The notes: generated by a model from the letters alone, not told the origin. Counted from the stretch's first letter, positions 43,434-55,076 are shown. The stretch: DNA of 64,000 nt from Mesostigma viride (GCA_009746045.1 RPFO01000082.1:1852841-1916840), one strand, 5' to 3'. Made by a program: numbers and translations.

Positions 43434-44249
43434 GCTTGCTTACTTGAATGTGGACGGGAAATGACCCTGAGTGCACGCGTTGACACTGCCTTAAAGTGTT
43501 GGACAATGTTGGTGAAGCATGGTTCTCTGTGTGGGACATTTTGCCGTCAAGGGTCAGCAGCTTTGGTTCGATAGAAAAAAGTTTTTTTTGTCTGATGAGG
43601 CACATCATGAACAGCTGCCTTGGGGTTGCACCTTGCGCATACCCCTAAATCCTTGCTAGTGCCATGGCTCTCCTGAAGTAGGCACTGCTGTGCGTGCTGT
43701 GAACGTTACAGCAGCCGAGTGCTCAGCCCAGGACATGGCCTCGCTGTCTTGCATGTACCTCTGTTCCTGCTTTTGCAAAGTGGGATCACTAACCAGAGGA
43801 CCAAGTTGAGGATATCACTGAGGCAAGTTGAGGATATGTCTATGTGTGGCCTTTTGTAAGAGTGATTATTGCTAGTGCAGTTGGCCCTTGGAGTGCGCTC
43901 CTAATGTGAATTTCAGCCCGTACAATGTTGTCTTTGGCTGGCTGCTTTTCTTCAATCCAAAGGGCAAACATTGTGAGTAACTTATTCATCGTGTAGATCC
44001 TGACAGCCAGGAATCTCTTAGCATTTGAGTCGAGATGGGCATTTAGATAGGTAATGTGAAGCCGAATAAAAGCCAAGCAGTTGCATGACATGTATACATC
44101 CTTAAATTAGATATAATTAATTATGAGCTAGGTCTGTATATGTGAGACCAAGCTACTTAATGTCGGACATATTTCATGCAAGATAAGAAGAGCTTGCACA
44201 GCATTATACTACACACAACCAGGCAGGCCGCATTCTAGCCACGGCGCCG
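43434..44249. other. SSNA1 3' flank and intergenic
   Basis: AT-rich spacer without a convincing gene. A direct repeat of GAGGATAT is at about 43,808 and 43,830. Confidence 0.4.
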
Positions 44250-44254
44250 AGCAG

Positions 44255-45480
44255 CTATTAATTAATTAATTAATTAATTAAACTCGTGCTCCCGTTGGGG
44301 AGTCACGGAGCACCGAAGTGCTTTTAATCCCTGCTGTGTGTGCACAACAGGAGAAAGGGCAGAGACCCCCAGTCTCCTTCATGCCTAAAAGGCATGCCAC
44401 AGCTGCAAATTCGGGCAGTGACATTAGCTAAACGGACACGCTAACGATCCGGCAATCTGTGGGTGCAATAAGACCCATGTGAGCAGGCATAACAAGGAGC
44501 GTGCACGCTCCCATGGGCGAGTAAACTGCATGCATGATCATAGCCAAGACGTAGCATGGCTGCACAACAAGGACTAAGCTAAGGCTACATGGCTGGTTGT
44601 GTACCGATCGTTAGCGGTGCACGTGACTATAAGTATGTGGGCACGGCTACTAGGCAAACGTTCTAAGCATGGCTGCATGCCATAGCGCGGCAGTGACTAA
44701 TGGATACAAGCTAGGGCTATTAGCTAGTCTAGCCCGCGGCGGGCGTCCACATCTTGTGGTCTCACGGGACAAGGCGGCTGAGTCCCCCACCAGTCCTGCT
44801 CACCTTCCCCTCCCCTGAGGATAAGCAGCGATTCCTCTCTCGTCGCAAGAGGTTGCACGACCTCACCTGGCCGCTGGACGACGACCTGTCAACCCCCGCT
44901 CAGCAACAGCAGCGACGCGACCTGTGGCCGGAATAGGCTCCGCCATAAGCAGGACCCCCAGAAGCCCATGCAAGGTGTACTGGAGGGGCGGGGACCTGAT
45001 GATCAACCATGCATGTGCAAGATGTGGATGCCCCGGCCCAGCGGGCTAGAATAGCAATAGCCCTAGCTTGTATCCATTGGTAGTCACTGCCGCTCTGGCA
45101 GCCATGCTTAGAATGTCTGCCTAGCTGTGCCAACATGTACTCTAGTCACGTGTCGCTAACGCACGGTACACGTACTGTCAACTGCAGCCATGTAGCCTTA
45201 GCCTAGGTAGTCCTCATACAGCCATGCTACGTCCTGGCTGTGATCAGTTTACTCGCCCACGCTCCTTGTTATGCATGCCTGCTCACATGGGTCTTATTGC
45301 ACCCACAGATTGCCGGATCGTTAGCGTGTCCGTTTAGCTACTAGCGTGCCCGAATGCAGCTGTGGCATGCCTTAGTAGGCATGAAGGAGACTGGGGGTCT
45401 CTGCCCTTTCTCCTGTTGTGCACACACCTCGGTGCTCCGTGACTCCCCAACGGGAGCACGTGTTTAATTAATTAATTATA
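44255..45480. mobile_element. Inverted pair of LINE 3' ends (fold-back arrangement)
   Basis: 44,255-44,755 is a LINE 3' UTR reading on the minus strand with its (TTAA)n tail on the left. 44,756-45,480 reads on the plus strand: an ORF1 C-terminus (RKRLHDLTWPLDDDL, AQQQQRRDLWPE) then the same 3' UTR ending in a TTAATTAATTA tail on the right. The two UTRs are about 490-bp inverted repeats. Confidence 0.85.
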
Positions 45481-45540
45481 ATTAATCCATGGATGTTTGG
45501 AAACATGGCATGGCAACCTAATGCCGGACTGATAGCTACT

Positions 45541-45760
45541 AGCTAGATATTTTCGGTGATTTTCCAGTTGCGGGTATTTCCTCGTAAGTGGTGGGAGAGC
45601 GATCGCAGCAATTATGCTCACCATGCACTATAGCTAGACACTCCCGGCCATGCATGCAGGTAGGCTGGAAACACACACCCTGATAAAGCAAGTTGTTTCC
45701 AGGCCCACCGTCTAGGTCATCTAGTCACGCTCTTCACGTATGCATGCCGGCCATCCATAG
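45541..45760 (+). mobile_element. Relic of Penelope-like 3' UTR
   Basis: GATTTTCCAGTTGCGGGTAT and the following 200 bp resemble 18,217-18,390 with many substitutions and short insertions, so it is an old copy. Confidence 0.75.
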
Positions 45761-45764
45761 TTTC

Positions 45765-47150
45765 AATTAATTAATTATTTAGACTCGTGCTCCCGTTGGG
45801 GAGTCACGGAGCATTAACCCCAATGGATGGATGGGTGGGTGCAAACAGTCCTACCGGTCTAATCTATCTACATCGGCTACATACTACATCTATCTAACAG
45901 CATTCTAACTACAACATCTATCTAGGCAGCCGCACGCTGCCCTAGGGGAGCTATCTGGCGTGCCTCCCACGGGATTGCACTCGCGGGCGCTTCCCCACTG
46001 GGGGGGGCTCGTTGTCCTCTATGACCTGGGCCCACTTGGCCTTGTCCATCATCTTCTTCCAAATCACAGAGAGGCCTAGGCCCCCCATGTCCTCTACTAG
46101 CTGTTCTTGGAAGGTGCGGGCCTTGCGGCGTCTAACATCACTGGGCCCAGCCCACGTCAGGAGGTGCCGGCCAGGCTGGGCTGGTCGCAGTCCTGCGGGG
46201 GGGCCACGTGAGGTGTCTACCTGGTTGGTGCGAGCTAGGTGCCCTACTAGCGCTGCAGGCGTCGTTGCTTAATGGTGCTGGTGATATAGGGCATGCCCTG
46301 GTACAGGTCCTCATTGCGGACATGAGCAGCATATCCTACTCTGAAAATGGAACGCAGCATGCTGGTGACCGCGCCGTCCAGCTTGCGGGCCAGGTTGGCG
46401 GTGAGGGTCCACGTCTCGGCCCCATACGTGAGAACAGGAAGGACGAGGACCTTGAACAGGTCCTGTTTCTCGATCTTGCCCAGGGGCTTGCGCCACAGGG
46501 CCCGGTACTGGCGTAAAGCGTGCCAGGCGAGGGAGATGCGATGGTCCACATCGACCTCGCAGCTGGGGAGCAGGCTGCCTAGCAGCTTAACGCGGTCCCG
46601 ATACAGGACTCGAGGAGAGCCGTCTAGGAGATAGAGGGGCGGCGGTGAGTTGGTGAGCCCAACCGCCAGGGCCTCTGTCTTCTTGCTGACCTCAAGCCCC
46701 ACTGCACGGGCCTCGAGAGCCAGGCAGTCAAGCCATGTCTGCACGTGCTCAGTGTCCTCGAAGAGGGTGGTGTCGTCTGCGTAGATGATGTCTGCCAGCC
46801 GAATCTCCGTGTCCGCACCGCCATGCCAGAATTTGTTAGCAACCTGCACTCCTGGTTCCCTGCCCACGATGCAGGCAAATCGCTTGCGCGCCTGAATCAT
46901 TACGTATTCGACAACAATAATGAACAGGTAGGGCGACAGCACGCAGCCCTGCCACACACCCTTCTGTAAAGGGCATGGGGGCGTGGTCCCGTAAGAAGTG
47001 CGCACCGAAGTGGTGGACCCTTCATACAGGTTGCGGATGACAGCAATTAATCAGGGGGCGGGGGATCCGGAACAACTCGAGGATGTCCCAAAGCGCAGGC
47101 CAGAAAACCGAATCGAAGGCTTTGATGAAGTCCACCAGCACAATTAGGTG
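45765..47150 (-). mobile_element. 5'-truncated LINE carrying an RT fragment
   Basis: An AATTAATTAATT tail on the left is followed by ACTCGTGCTCCCGTTGGGGA, then RT-coding sequence up to about 47,150, where the match ends next to short duplications of GGGGTAGTTTCAAT. Confidence 0.85.
46247..47150 (-). pseudogene. LINE (L1-like) reverse transcriptase, C-terminal part
   Basis: The main open frame is 47,005-46,247 (252 codons). It shows VWQGCVLSPYLFIIVVEY (motif B region), IIYADDTTLF (motif C, YADD), and the thumb and connection wording VLTYGAETWTLTANL. Upstream, in another phase, VDFIKAFDSVFWPAL supplies motif A, so a 1-nt change near 47,043 breaks the frame. Downstream a frameshift leads to RTNQVDTSRGPPAGLRPAQP. 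Endonuclease and N-terminus are absent. This is a dead copy. Confidence 0.88.
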
Positions 47151-48170
47151 CAAAGGGGTAGTTTCAATGGGGTGCAAAGGGGTAGTTTCAATTAAGGGGA
47201 CGGGACATGCCCGAATTTTTTGGCGCCAAAAAATTCGCGCCGGTACCTAAGGTCATAAATTTCACGTGCACGGTGCGCGCACCCCTTGCGGAAGTGGCCA
47301 TGGCGACTGCGTTCAGGCGAAACTACCACACTAGGGCAGGCGAAATGCAAAAATTTTACTCGAATCTAAAAGACGATGAGTTTATGATGTTAGTTTGTGG
47401 CGGAAATCAGCTGGTTTACAATACCGCTGTTGTTTTTTTATGCCATCGGCATGGGGGGTAATCTTAATTTTTTGGTCGCGCGGAATGAAATAGAATTCAT
47501 GATAGCGGCTGTAAAATCGCGGTTTTGGGGGTTGATCTGACCGTGAAGTAGGCGGTTGCATCGAATTCTAAACCGGTTAACCGAGCTGGTGCTTTTTGCC
47601 AGATTTTCGGCCATTATCGGTAAGTAATTGTTCAGACCTGCGCAGTGCGTGTCTGACCTGTCCATGGAATAACGGCTGTTGTTGCGCGCCTGGGCGAGGG
47701 ATTAACGAGGGCGAGTTACAGATTTGTCGCGAATGTTATCTGCTATCAGTGCTTTCTTCTATGAGCTCATCGTTCGATTTTTTTTGCGTTCTTTTTGGGC
47801 AGTTTCCGCCAGCTAGCTCGCCGTCGCTTGCCGTTGTGTTGTCGACTACCTGGCAGCTTTAGATTGTTTTCGTTGATGTCGTGATCAGGGCCGCTTCAGT
47901 CGCAGCCTATAGCTCTTCGGGAAGGTATACGGCATTTCATAAAACGTGTTCTGGCAAGGATGTTGTGCGTATGGACGCTTCTTGTTGTTTGAGAGTGACG
48001 CACCCTCTCTTTGCAGGCCGCAGCGGCATCACAGCGCTCATGCGCTGAAGGGCCGCCAATGGTTTCTTTGCATTTTATCGTGCAGGGATGGAAGTGTTTT
48101 AGTGATGATGATGTTGGAGATATTGCATTTGTGTGACTGCATGTAGATAGCCGGCACCAATGGTTGTTTG
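47151..48170. other. Unassigned segment with a perfect palindrome
   Basis: A frame from 47,207 (84 codons) begins at the palindrome and has no recognisable family; I do not call it a gene. The rest is mixed-composition sequence without clear frames. Confidence 0.4.
47212..47237. repeat. 26-bp perfect palindrome
   Basis: CGAATTTTTTGGC is followed immediately by its exact reverse complement, with GGCGCC at the centre. Its AT-flanked GGCG resembles the arms of the palindrome array at 54,446. Confidence 0.97.
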
Positions 48171-49489
48171 AGCTTTCCTTTGTTATGATGATGTGACAAG
48201 ACTACAATGTGCTGAGCCAACCATGGTCAATGACATGCATGACTGCATGCAAGCTATATATACCATGTTCCTACTTGGTTCCTTGTTGCCCTCCATAGTC
48301 CCAGTTTGTCATCCATGCCGGGCAGGACAGTTTAGGAGGTGTTGTTGAGCTGATTAGCTTGGTTGGCATCAACCTTACTCTCTAACCTGGGAGAAACATA
48401 TGAAATGCTGCTTAGGCATGTTAGGGCTACCATCGTCAAGGCTATGAACATATTTACAAGGCTGGCCATGCTGGAGGGATGATGAAGACATATGAGGTGC
48501 GTGGCCACCCCTTTGTACATTGTAAACATACTCAGCATGGTTTTGGTGCATGTTGGATGGCATATGAAGTGGCACTGTGGGGTTACTAACTTACTGAGTG
48601 GTCCTTAGCGCCTTGTCAGGTGGTCATATAGGAAACCCATCAACTTGAGTAGTTCTTGTCACAATGACCCCCCACGTTGAGCATGCGTTGCCGTCAGCGT
48701 GCAAGAGTTAATTATGTGTGCTTTGGTCAGTTTGCAGATGTCTTTGATGAAAAAGGAGGTGCTAGTGTGGCTGAATGGTTACTATAATTTCCTTGTAGTG
48801 TCTACATGGGTGGCCGTCTTGGAATGGTTGTAACTTGGGCAGCTCTTGTCAGAACGTCGTCAAACCTTGAACATAGGAGGTACCATATGTGCAGAGGATG
48901 GTTGTATGCGGTTTGGCCAGTTTTCACGTGGCTTAGATGTATAAAGGGGTGTTAGTGTGGTTAAATACTAGCTAAAACCTCCGTCAGCGTCATCACAGGT
49001 GGTGATCTAGGAATATCAATCAAATAGGGCTGCGCTTGTCAGAATGACCTGAAAATTTGGGGCTGCATGTCCCCCAACCTCTAGTATTTGGGAATATATG
49101 ATTTGGCATTATTCCATGTGTTTATGATTTGATTTATTTTTTTTAATTAAAAAAGTACCCTTTTTGCGGGAAAATCCATCAATGTGTCTAAACGTGATTA
49201 TTCTGGGCTCAAAATTAGGCAGACTTTCTTAAAAGTCAGGGAGCTATATGGGAATATGTGATTTGGTCCCAATATGTTTGCCCACTGGGCACCTAGGAAA
49301 AATGTGACTAAAATAGCGTCTTTTTCTATTTTTAGCGCGTTACCGGTGTATGGTGGGGGCTAGTACCCCCCCCAAGTGGCTGGAAAATATTTTTTAAATC
49401 ATATTTATGGTCCCCTTGATCATCTTTGGATTTTTAGCACATGCATAGGTATGGTTTCCAGAAAAGTGCCCTTTAGGCATGTCCCCTCC
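48171..49489. other. Non-coding, with three degenerate repeats
   Basis: At about 48,600-49,080 three diverged copies share the pattern 'GT GG TGATC-like..., CTTGTCA(G/C)AA(T/C)G', about 180-190 bp apart. Elsewhere nothing is recognised. Confidence 0.45.
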
Positions 49490-49790
49490 CCTTAATGAGC
49501 AAGGCTACACATTTCCATCTCCATTCATATTCATCATCCTGATCGAACGACTCCATTACAATGCGAGAACACTTCATTTGGGCCCCGGACTCGAAAACAC
49601 TATGGGGTTGAAAACACTCTTTGCAAGTCAGTCAACTGATCCATATCCATTCATATTCATCATCCTGAAGGACTCGAAAACGCGCAACAGATAATTAACG
49701 GCAGGCTCACTGAGCTAGGTACCCCGTACCATGCATGGTCCGGATTCTCCCGATTTCTGGCCTGCGCTGGTAGATATACTAGCACATATG
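49490..49790 (+). mobile_element. Relic of Penelope-like 3' UTR end
   Basis: ACATTTCCATCTCCATTCAT..TTCATCATCCTGA and GGTCCGGATTCTCCCGATTT match the end of the Penelope 3' UTR (22,973-23,085), with an internal duplication of the CATTCATATTCATCATCCTGA part. Confidence 0.8.
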
Positions 49791-49804
49791 TAGCTACTAA
49801 GAGG

Positions 49805-50995
49805 GGGATTTAATTAAACTTGTGCTCCCGTCATATATACGGGGAGTCACGGATCGAGCACCGGAGTGCTTTTAATCCCTAGCTGTTGTATGTGCACTAC
49901 AGGAAGAAAGGGCAGAGACCCCCTTTCTCCTTCATGCCAGATCGAGGCATGCCACAGCAGCAATATATGGGACAGGATAGACGATCCGGCAAGTTCTGTG
50001 GGTGCAATAAGTTATAAGACCCATGTGATGTGAGCTTATCGTAACAAGGAGCGTGGGCAAGTAATCTGATCGATCATAGCCAGGACGTACATAGCATGGT
50101 AGCTCAGCCAGGTTGTACGGTACCTAGCTAGGGCTAAGCTAAGCTAGGCTAAGGCTGGTTGTGTACGTACCGTGCGTTAGCGGTGCATGCACGTGACTAT
50201 GTATGGTGGCACGGCTATAGGCAAACATATTTCTAGGTGCATGCATGGCTGCCATGGTGGCAGTGACTACCAATGATCTATAAGCTAGGGCTATATTCTA
50301 GCCCGCTGGGGGCGTCCACATCTTGTGGTTGATCATCAGGTCCGCGCCCGTCCAGTACACCTTGCATGGGCTTCTGGGCCGGTCCTGCTTCAATGTGGCG
50401 GCTCCAGGTATTCAGGCCACATATGTATGTCGATCGCGTCGATCGCTGCTGCTGCTGAGCGGGGGTCAGGTCGTCGTCCAGCGTCCAGGTGAGGTCGTGC
50501 AACCTCTTGCGACGATCGAGAGAGGAACCGCTGCTTGTCCTATATAGCTCAGGGGAGGGAAAGGTGAGCAGGACCGTGACCAGTGGGGGAGCCACCTTGT
50601 CCCGTGAGTGGCCGGGGAAGGCGGTGGCACCCGCGCAGCTAGTTCTACCTCACCTACCAAGCCCATGAGGGTAAGAAGCTGGTCCTTGAGCTCGTTGGCA
50701 AGGGTGGTTGACGTCTCTGACCTGGCTTCTGCAGGGGAAGCGACGCAGCACCTCTCGGCATTTGCGGCGAGTGCGGTCGGTGGCCTCGATCCCGTTGTTC
50801 GGCCCTTGCGGTGGTCCTCCATGTGGAGTTTCGTGGCGATGGCGTCAGTGGTTGAGGCGGTCGCTGACCGCATCAGGTCCGCATAGAGGATCAAGAGCGG
50901 TGGGAGGTCGCCAGCATCCTGCCGGGGTGGCTGGGATGCGATGGTGGCCGTCCGTTCCGCTATATCCAATGGGGACCAGGCTGTCTGGCCAGGGC
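49805..50995 (-). mobile_element. LINE fragment, ORF1 C-terminus plus 3' UTR
   Basis: Tail TTTAATTAAAC on the left, then the family 3' UTR (CTCCCGT...GGGGAGTCACGG with an 8-bp insertion). On the minus strand the ORF1 end encodes DRRKRLHDLTWTLDDDLTPAQQQQ. Further upstream, other frames carry ERTATIASQPPRQDAGD, homologous to the plus-strand copy at 51,520. Confidence 0.8.
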
Positions 50996-50999
50996 CTCG

Positions 51000-52545
51000 G
51001 TGTGGGCGGTGCATGATATGGCTTCAAGCTTCTTCATGAGCATGCCGCACTTTCCCTCCACCCATGGGTGCGCTGCGACGCCCACGACATCACCCAGATT
51101 GGCTACGCTGGCCTCAGGAGCCTCCTGCACGAGCGCAGACGGGCAGCCACAGCTGCCAGCTGCAGCATCCCCGCAGAGCAGCACCTCCCCCAGCACGGAC
51201 TCCATCCGAGCTGCAGTGGCGGAGCAGCTGGCGCCGATGGCTGAGCAGCTCGCCGCCCTGAACGCGCCTGACGGCCCACTCAACACTCTCTCGGCCAAGG
51301 TCAACAACATTGAAGCCAGAGTCGCCCTTAAGCTCCAGCCTCAGTTTACTGCTACCCAATTAGAGCACATTGCCACCAAAGTTTCCGAGGCCACAGCCAC
51401 TGTGACCACCCGCCTTAACCAGGTGGAAGGCTGAGTCGGCCAAGGCACCGTGAAACTTGAGGCAGTTGCTGCCAAGGTAGACGCCCTGGCCACGCAGGTC
51501 CCCGAGATCGCCGAGCGAACGGCCACCATCGCCGCCCAACCTGCTGGTAGGGCTAGCGATGACCCCTCGACTCGCGCCTCCTGGGCGGACCTGCTCAAGA
51601 GCCAGGCGTCCTCTACCACGACCGCCATCACCACCAAGCTCCAGGAGCTGGAAGACACGCGCCGCGAGGCCGCTGACCGCGACCGTCGCCGCTGCCGGGT
51701 CATCCTCAGGCGCTTCGACATGCCGCCGGAGGAGACCCCAGACTCTCTTCTAGCTCGACGAGCTGAAGAAACCTGAGCTCTTGGCGTGCATGCAGCTGCC
51801 AGGTGCGATACTGCAGGGCGCCTATACCGCCTGCCCCATCCACGGGCCAAGGCTGGGCCCCCTCCAGTGGTCCTCACCTTCAGCGACATCACAGCCCGAG
51901 TTCGGTTTCTCTCTCGCCGCAAGAAGCTGGTGAACACCTTCTGGTCGCTTGACGACGACCTGACGCCAGCCCAGCAGCAGCAACGCCGCGATCAGTGGCC
52001 CGACTACATCCGCCACAAGACCAACCCCGAGAAGCCCCAAGTGTACTGGCGGGGTGGGGACCTCTATGTCAACAAGAAACTGTGGAAGCCCCCCCGGGCC
52101 CCCCCGGGATAGAGCACTCCAGCTAGTTGTCTAGATGGGGGCAATCGATTATGGGATAGCTTAGGCATTACAGCACTTGAAACGATATTAGCGCACAGCG
52201 TTATAGTACCTTCAATTAGCTCTGGCACCTTGTGGCCATCAGCTTGCGCCTTAATTAGCCGACGTCTCGAGCCCACCTCACATTTGTAGCATAAGCTATG
52301 CGTCAGCCTACCTATGGTATTGCACTGGTTGTATTGCACCCACAGTGTTGCGCCCCGGCACCATGCCGTGGAGAGAGCGCTCTGTGGCCTGCCCACCTGC
52401 GGCGGTGAGAGAAGCTAGGGCGCCCTCCCTCCTTCTCGCTGTGTATAGTATAGGGTTGATATAATATATAGGGTTGAAGGTTCCTTTACTCTGTATCGGC
52501 ACCCACGTGACGCAGTCACGTGCTTAAATTAATTAATTAATGGTT
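51000..52545 (+). mobile_element. LINE fragment carrying ORF1 (RRM-like RNA-binding protein)
   Basis: Frames in series encode a helical N-terminal part (LNTLSAKVNNIEARVALKLQ), then RRRCRVILRRFDMPPEETPD (RRM-like start), then VVLTFSDITARVRFLSRRKK and DDDLTPAQQQQRRDQWPDY. A stop at 51,432 and a frame break at about 51,760 show decay. The end (about 52,540) has an AAATTAATTAATTAA tail. ORF1 proteins of L1-like elements bind the element RNA. Confidence 0.8.
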
Positions 52546-52559
52546 GTGGCAGGAGAGGA

Positions 52560-53000
52560 GGGCGGCATGTGCATCAGAGCTAGGCCTGCGCCGTGGGCTG
52601 AGGTTGAAGCTTATGGGCGACCCGTTCAGTTTCTGTATTGCCGGAGACCTTGGCCTCCACCGTGTTGAGCGCCGTGATCATTAATGTCATCTTCTCGGCC
52701 AGCGGCCAGGTCACGTGCTCCTCCAGCACTGCTCGGATGTCATCCTTGCAGAGGGAGGGAGCCAATGTGGCTGCCGGCTGCGCAGGCCGGGCTGGGTTGC
52801 GGATCGGCTTAGCGGCGATGTCTAAAACAGAACTTTCGCTGGAGGAAGCTCGGCACAGGATAGCGAGGCGGTGGTTGAGCGTTGGCCTGGCGAGGAACCC
52901 CTCCTGGTCGCGATCGGCGGGGATGGGCCCAACAGGCCCAAGGAGCTTGCGGAGGGGGATGTTCTCCTAGCTAGCTCATCAATTCGAGCTGTCCTCCATG
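52560..53000 (-). mobile_element. LINE ORF1 N-terminal fragment, minus strand
   Basis: DIRAVLEEHVTWPLAEKMTL and NTVEAKVSGN resemble the N-terminal coiled-coil of the ORF1 at 51,190-51,330. Only short frames remain. Confidence 0.6.
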
Positions 53001-53179
53001 ATCGACCTGTAATATTTGGCAGATGAGGCCGGCGGTAGTGCAGCGGCTCTACTACCAAGCGTAGATTGTCGAGGCCTGGAAGCAGTAAATAGTAGTGCAT
53101 GTGCTAGGTAGTATCAAGGAAACAACCAGCTAGCGCAGCTAGGCCGGGAGAGCCCGGACCATGCGCTACGTACTATGAA

Positions 53180-54165
53180 GTGAGACAACTATGCCTGGAC
53201 GCATGGCGATCCAAGGCCGTGGAAGGATCGACTAGGGTATGTATAGCCAGAAAGTTGGACGGCGCGGTCACCAACATGCTGCGTTCCATCTTCTGCGTAG
53301 GATACGCTGCTCATGTTCGCAATGAGGACCTGTACCTCGGCATGCCATACATCCCAGGCACCGGCATTAAGCAGCGGCGCCTGCAGCTAGTAGGGCACTT
53401 AGCTCGCACCAACCAGGTAGACTTTATTTAGTTCTGTTGTGCCTATGCAGGGAGTAACTCTCTGCTGAGACGCCATGCCCTAGCTTCTTTGTATAGCTAT
53501 GCTGATCTTCCCCCCCATGACAGGCTCCCCCTTCGCTGGGCATAGCTTGAAGATCATGGGGATGCAAGTGCCCTGGTGCACCTAGAGCAAGGGTCCTTTA
53601 CATCCCCACCCTTGCAGGAAGTAGCTTAGGATGTATGATAGGCCATGTGCCCCCTCTCAAGGGCTATGTGCTACATATACTCCCAACGGAGTTATGTTAC
53701 AATTCAATTCAATTCAATTCAATTCAACCAGGTAGATACCTCACGTGGCCCCCCCGCGGGACTGCGCCCAGCTCAGCCTGGCCGGCACCTCCTTACGTGG
53801 GCCGGGCCCTGCGATGCTCGACGCCGCAAGGCCCGCACCTTCAAAGAACAGCTAGTAGAGGATATGGGAGGCCTAGGGGCCCTCTCGGTGATTTGGAACA
53901 AGATGATGGACAAGGCCAAGTGGGCCCAGGTAGTAGAGGACAACGACCCCCCGCCCCGTCCAGGGAAGCGCCCGCGTGTGCAAACATATTGGAAGTACGC
54001 CAGACAGGTCCCCTAGTGTAGAGAGCTTCGACTAGTTGGCTTTTGACGTTGGAGACAGATGTTGTAGATAGATTAGACCGGTAGGACTGTTTGCATCCAT
54101 CCATCCATCGGGGGTAATGCTCCGTGACTCCCCAACAGGAGCACGAGTCTACTTAATTAATTAAG
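53180..54165 (+). mobile_element. LINE RT C-terminus plus 3' end, interrupted by a SINE
   Basis: ARKLDGAVTNMLRSIF... to RTNQVD matches the RT copy at 46,247 (reverse); after a 303-bp insert it resumes with DTSRGPPAGLRPAQPGRH and runs to a C-terminus at about 54,015, then the 3' UTR and a TTAATTAATTAAG tail. Confidence 0.85.
53422..53724 (+). mobile_element. SINE-like retroposon with (AATTC)n tail and 12-bp target duplication
   Basis: CAACCAGGTAGA flanks the insert at 53,410-53,421 and 53,725-53,736, and the intact LINE copy at about 46,220 has the site once. The 303-bp insert ends in about five AATTC units. It shares sequence with the repeat split by the Penelope-like element at 17,340. Confidence 0.93.
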
Positions 54166-54174
54166 TAGCTTCCA

Positions 54175-54215
54175 TCATCATTCCGTCATCATTCCGTCAT
54201 CATTCCGTCATCGCG
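54175..54215. repeat. CATCATTCCGT short tandem repeat
   Basis: Three to four units of ATCATTCCGTC just after the LINE tail. Confidence 0.85.
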
Positions 54216-54299
54216 ACTAGGAGAAGTGCACCACCCTTATGCTGGCATCTGCCACCCCTATAGTGACCCTATAGTGACCGCGGCCTAGGATGGGGTCTC

Positions 54300-54333
54300 A
54301 CCCTAAGCCCTAAACCCTAAAACCCTAAACCAC
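54300..54333. repeat. Interstitial telomere-like tract
   Basis: CCCTAAGCCCTAAACCCTAA and AACCCTAAAC: four units of the CCCTAAA type, one with an extra A and one with G. The green-plant telomere repeat is TTTAGGG. The tract lies about 110 bp before the palindrome array. Confidence 0.85.
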
Positions 54334-54445
54334 TTGCAAAAACAGTGTGCCCCCCTGCCACCACTGCTCACCAGGTTGTGACATTTAGGCTGGCATCTGT
54401 CACCACCCCGGCAGTTGTGATGGTGTGTTGGGGGTGTGACAAGGA

Positions 54446-54930
54446 TGGCGAAAAATTGCACGTACTTACTCTTATATAAAGAACGCCCAAATTTTCGCCA
54501 CCCTGCCACCCCTTGGCGCGGGTCATAGGAGGTGTTTGTCAAGGTGTGAGAGTGATGGCGAAAAATTGCACGTACTTACTCTTATATAAAGAACGCCCAA
54601 TTTTTCGCCACCCTGCCACCCCTTGGCGCGGGTCATAGGAGGTGTTTGTCAAGGTGTGAGAGTGATGGCGAAAAATTGCACGTACTTACTCTTATATAAA
54701 GAACGCCCAATTTTTCGCCACCCTGCCACCCCTTGGCGCGGGTCATAGGAGGTGTTTGTCAAGGTGTGAGAGTGATGGCGAAAAATTGCACGTACTTACT
54801 CTTATATAAAGAACGCCCAATTTTTCGCCACCTTCCCCCACTGGCCGGCGCTGAGGTGGCGTGGGTTGTTGGATGTGGCGAAAAATTGCACGTACTTACT
54901 CTTAAGAAAAGACCGCCCAATTTTTCGCCA
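54446..54930. repeat. Array of five 55-bp palindromes at 100-110-bp spacing
   Basis: Hairpin units at 54,446-54,500, 54,556-54,610, 54,666-54,720, 54,776-54,830 and 54,876-54,930. Each starts TGGCGAAAAATTG and ends with the reverse complement CAATTTTTCGCCA (first unit with one mismatch), around a loop containing CGTACTTACTCTTATATAAA. Spacers (CCCTGCCACCCCTTGGCGCG...) also repeat in the first four. It lies between the LINE region and the first viral gene. Confidence 0.95.
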
Positions 54931-55076
54931 TGGCCTCGCAGGGTGAGGGAGCCGGCGAGGGCCGCGCGGCGGGGTGTGACCCGAACCGGATGGGCCTCAG
55001 ATTTGCATGGGAAGCAGTTGTCGCTGGCAACGATGACTACATGCATGGCAGAAACGCGTTCCATTAAAAATATTTA

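Noticed and set aside
47207-47461. 84-codon frame starting at the palindrome
   Set aside because: No family, no splice context, ordinary length for chance in this composition.
54446-54930. CRISPR-like or tRNA-array reading of the palindromes
   Set aside because: Spacers repeat too, and the units do not fold as tRNAs; regarded as palindromic tandem repeat.
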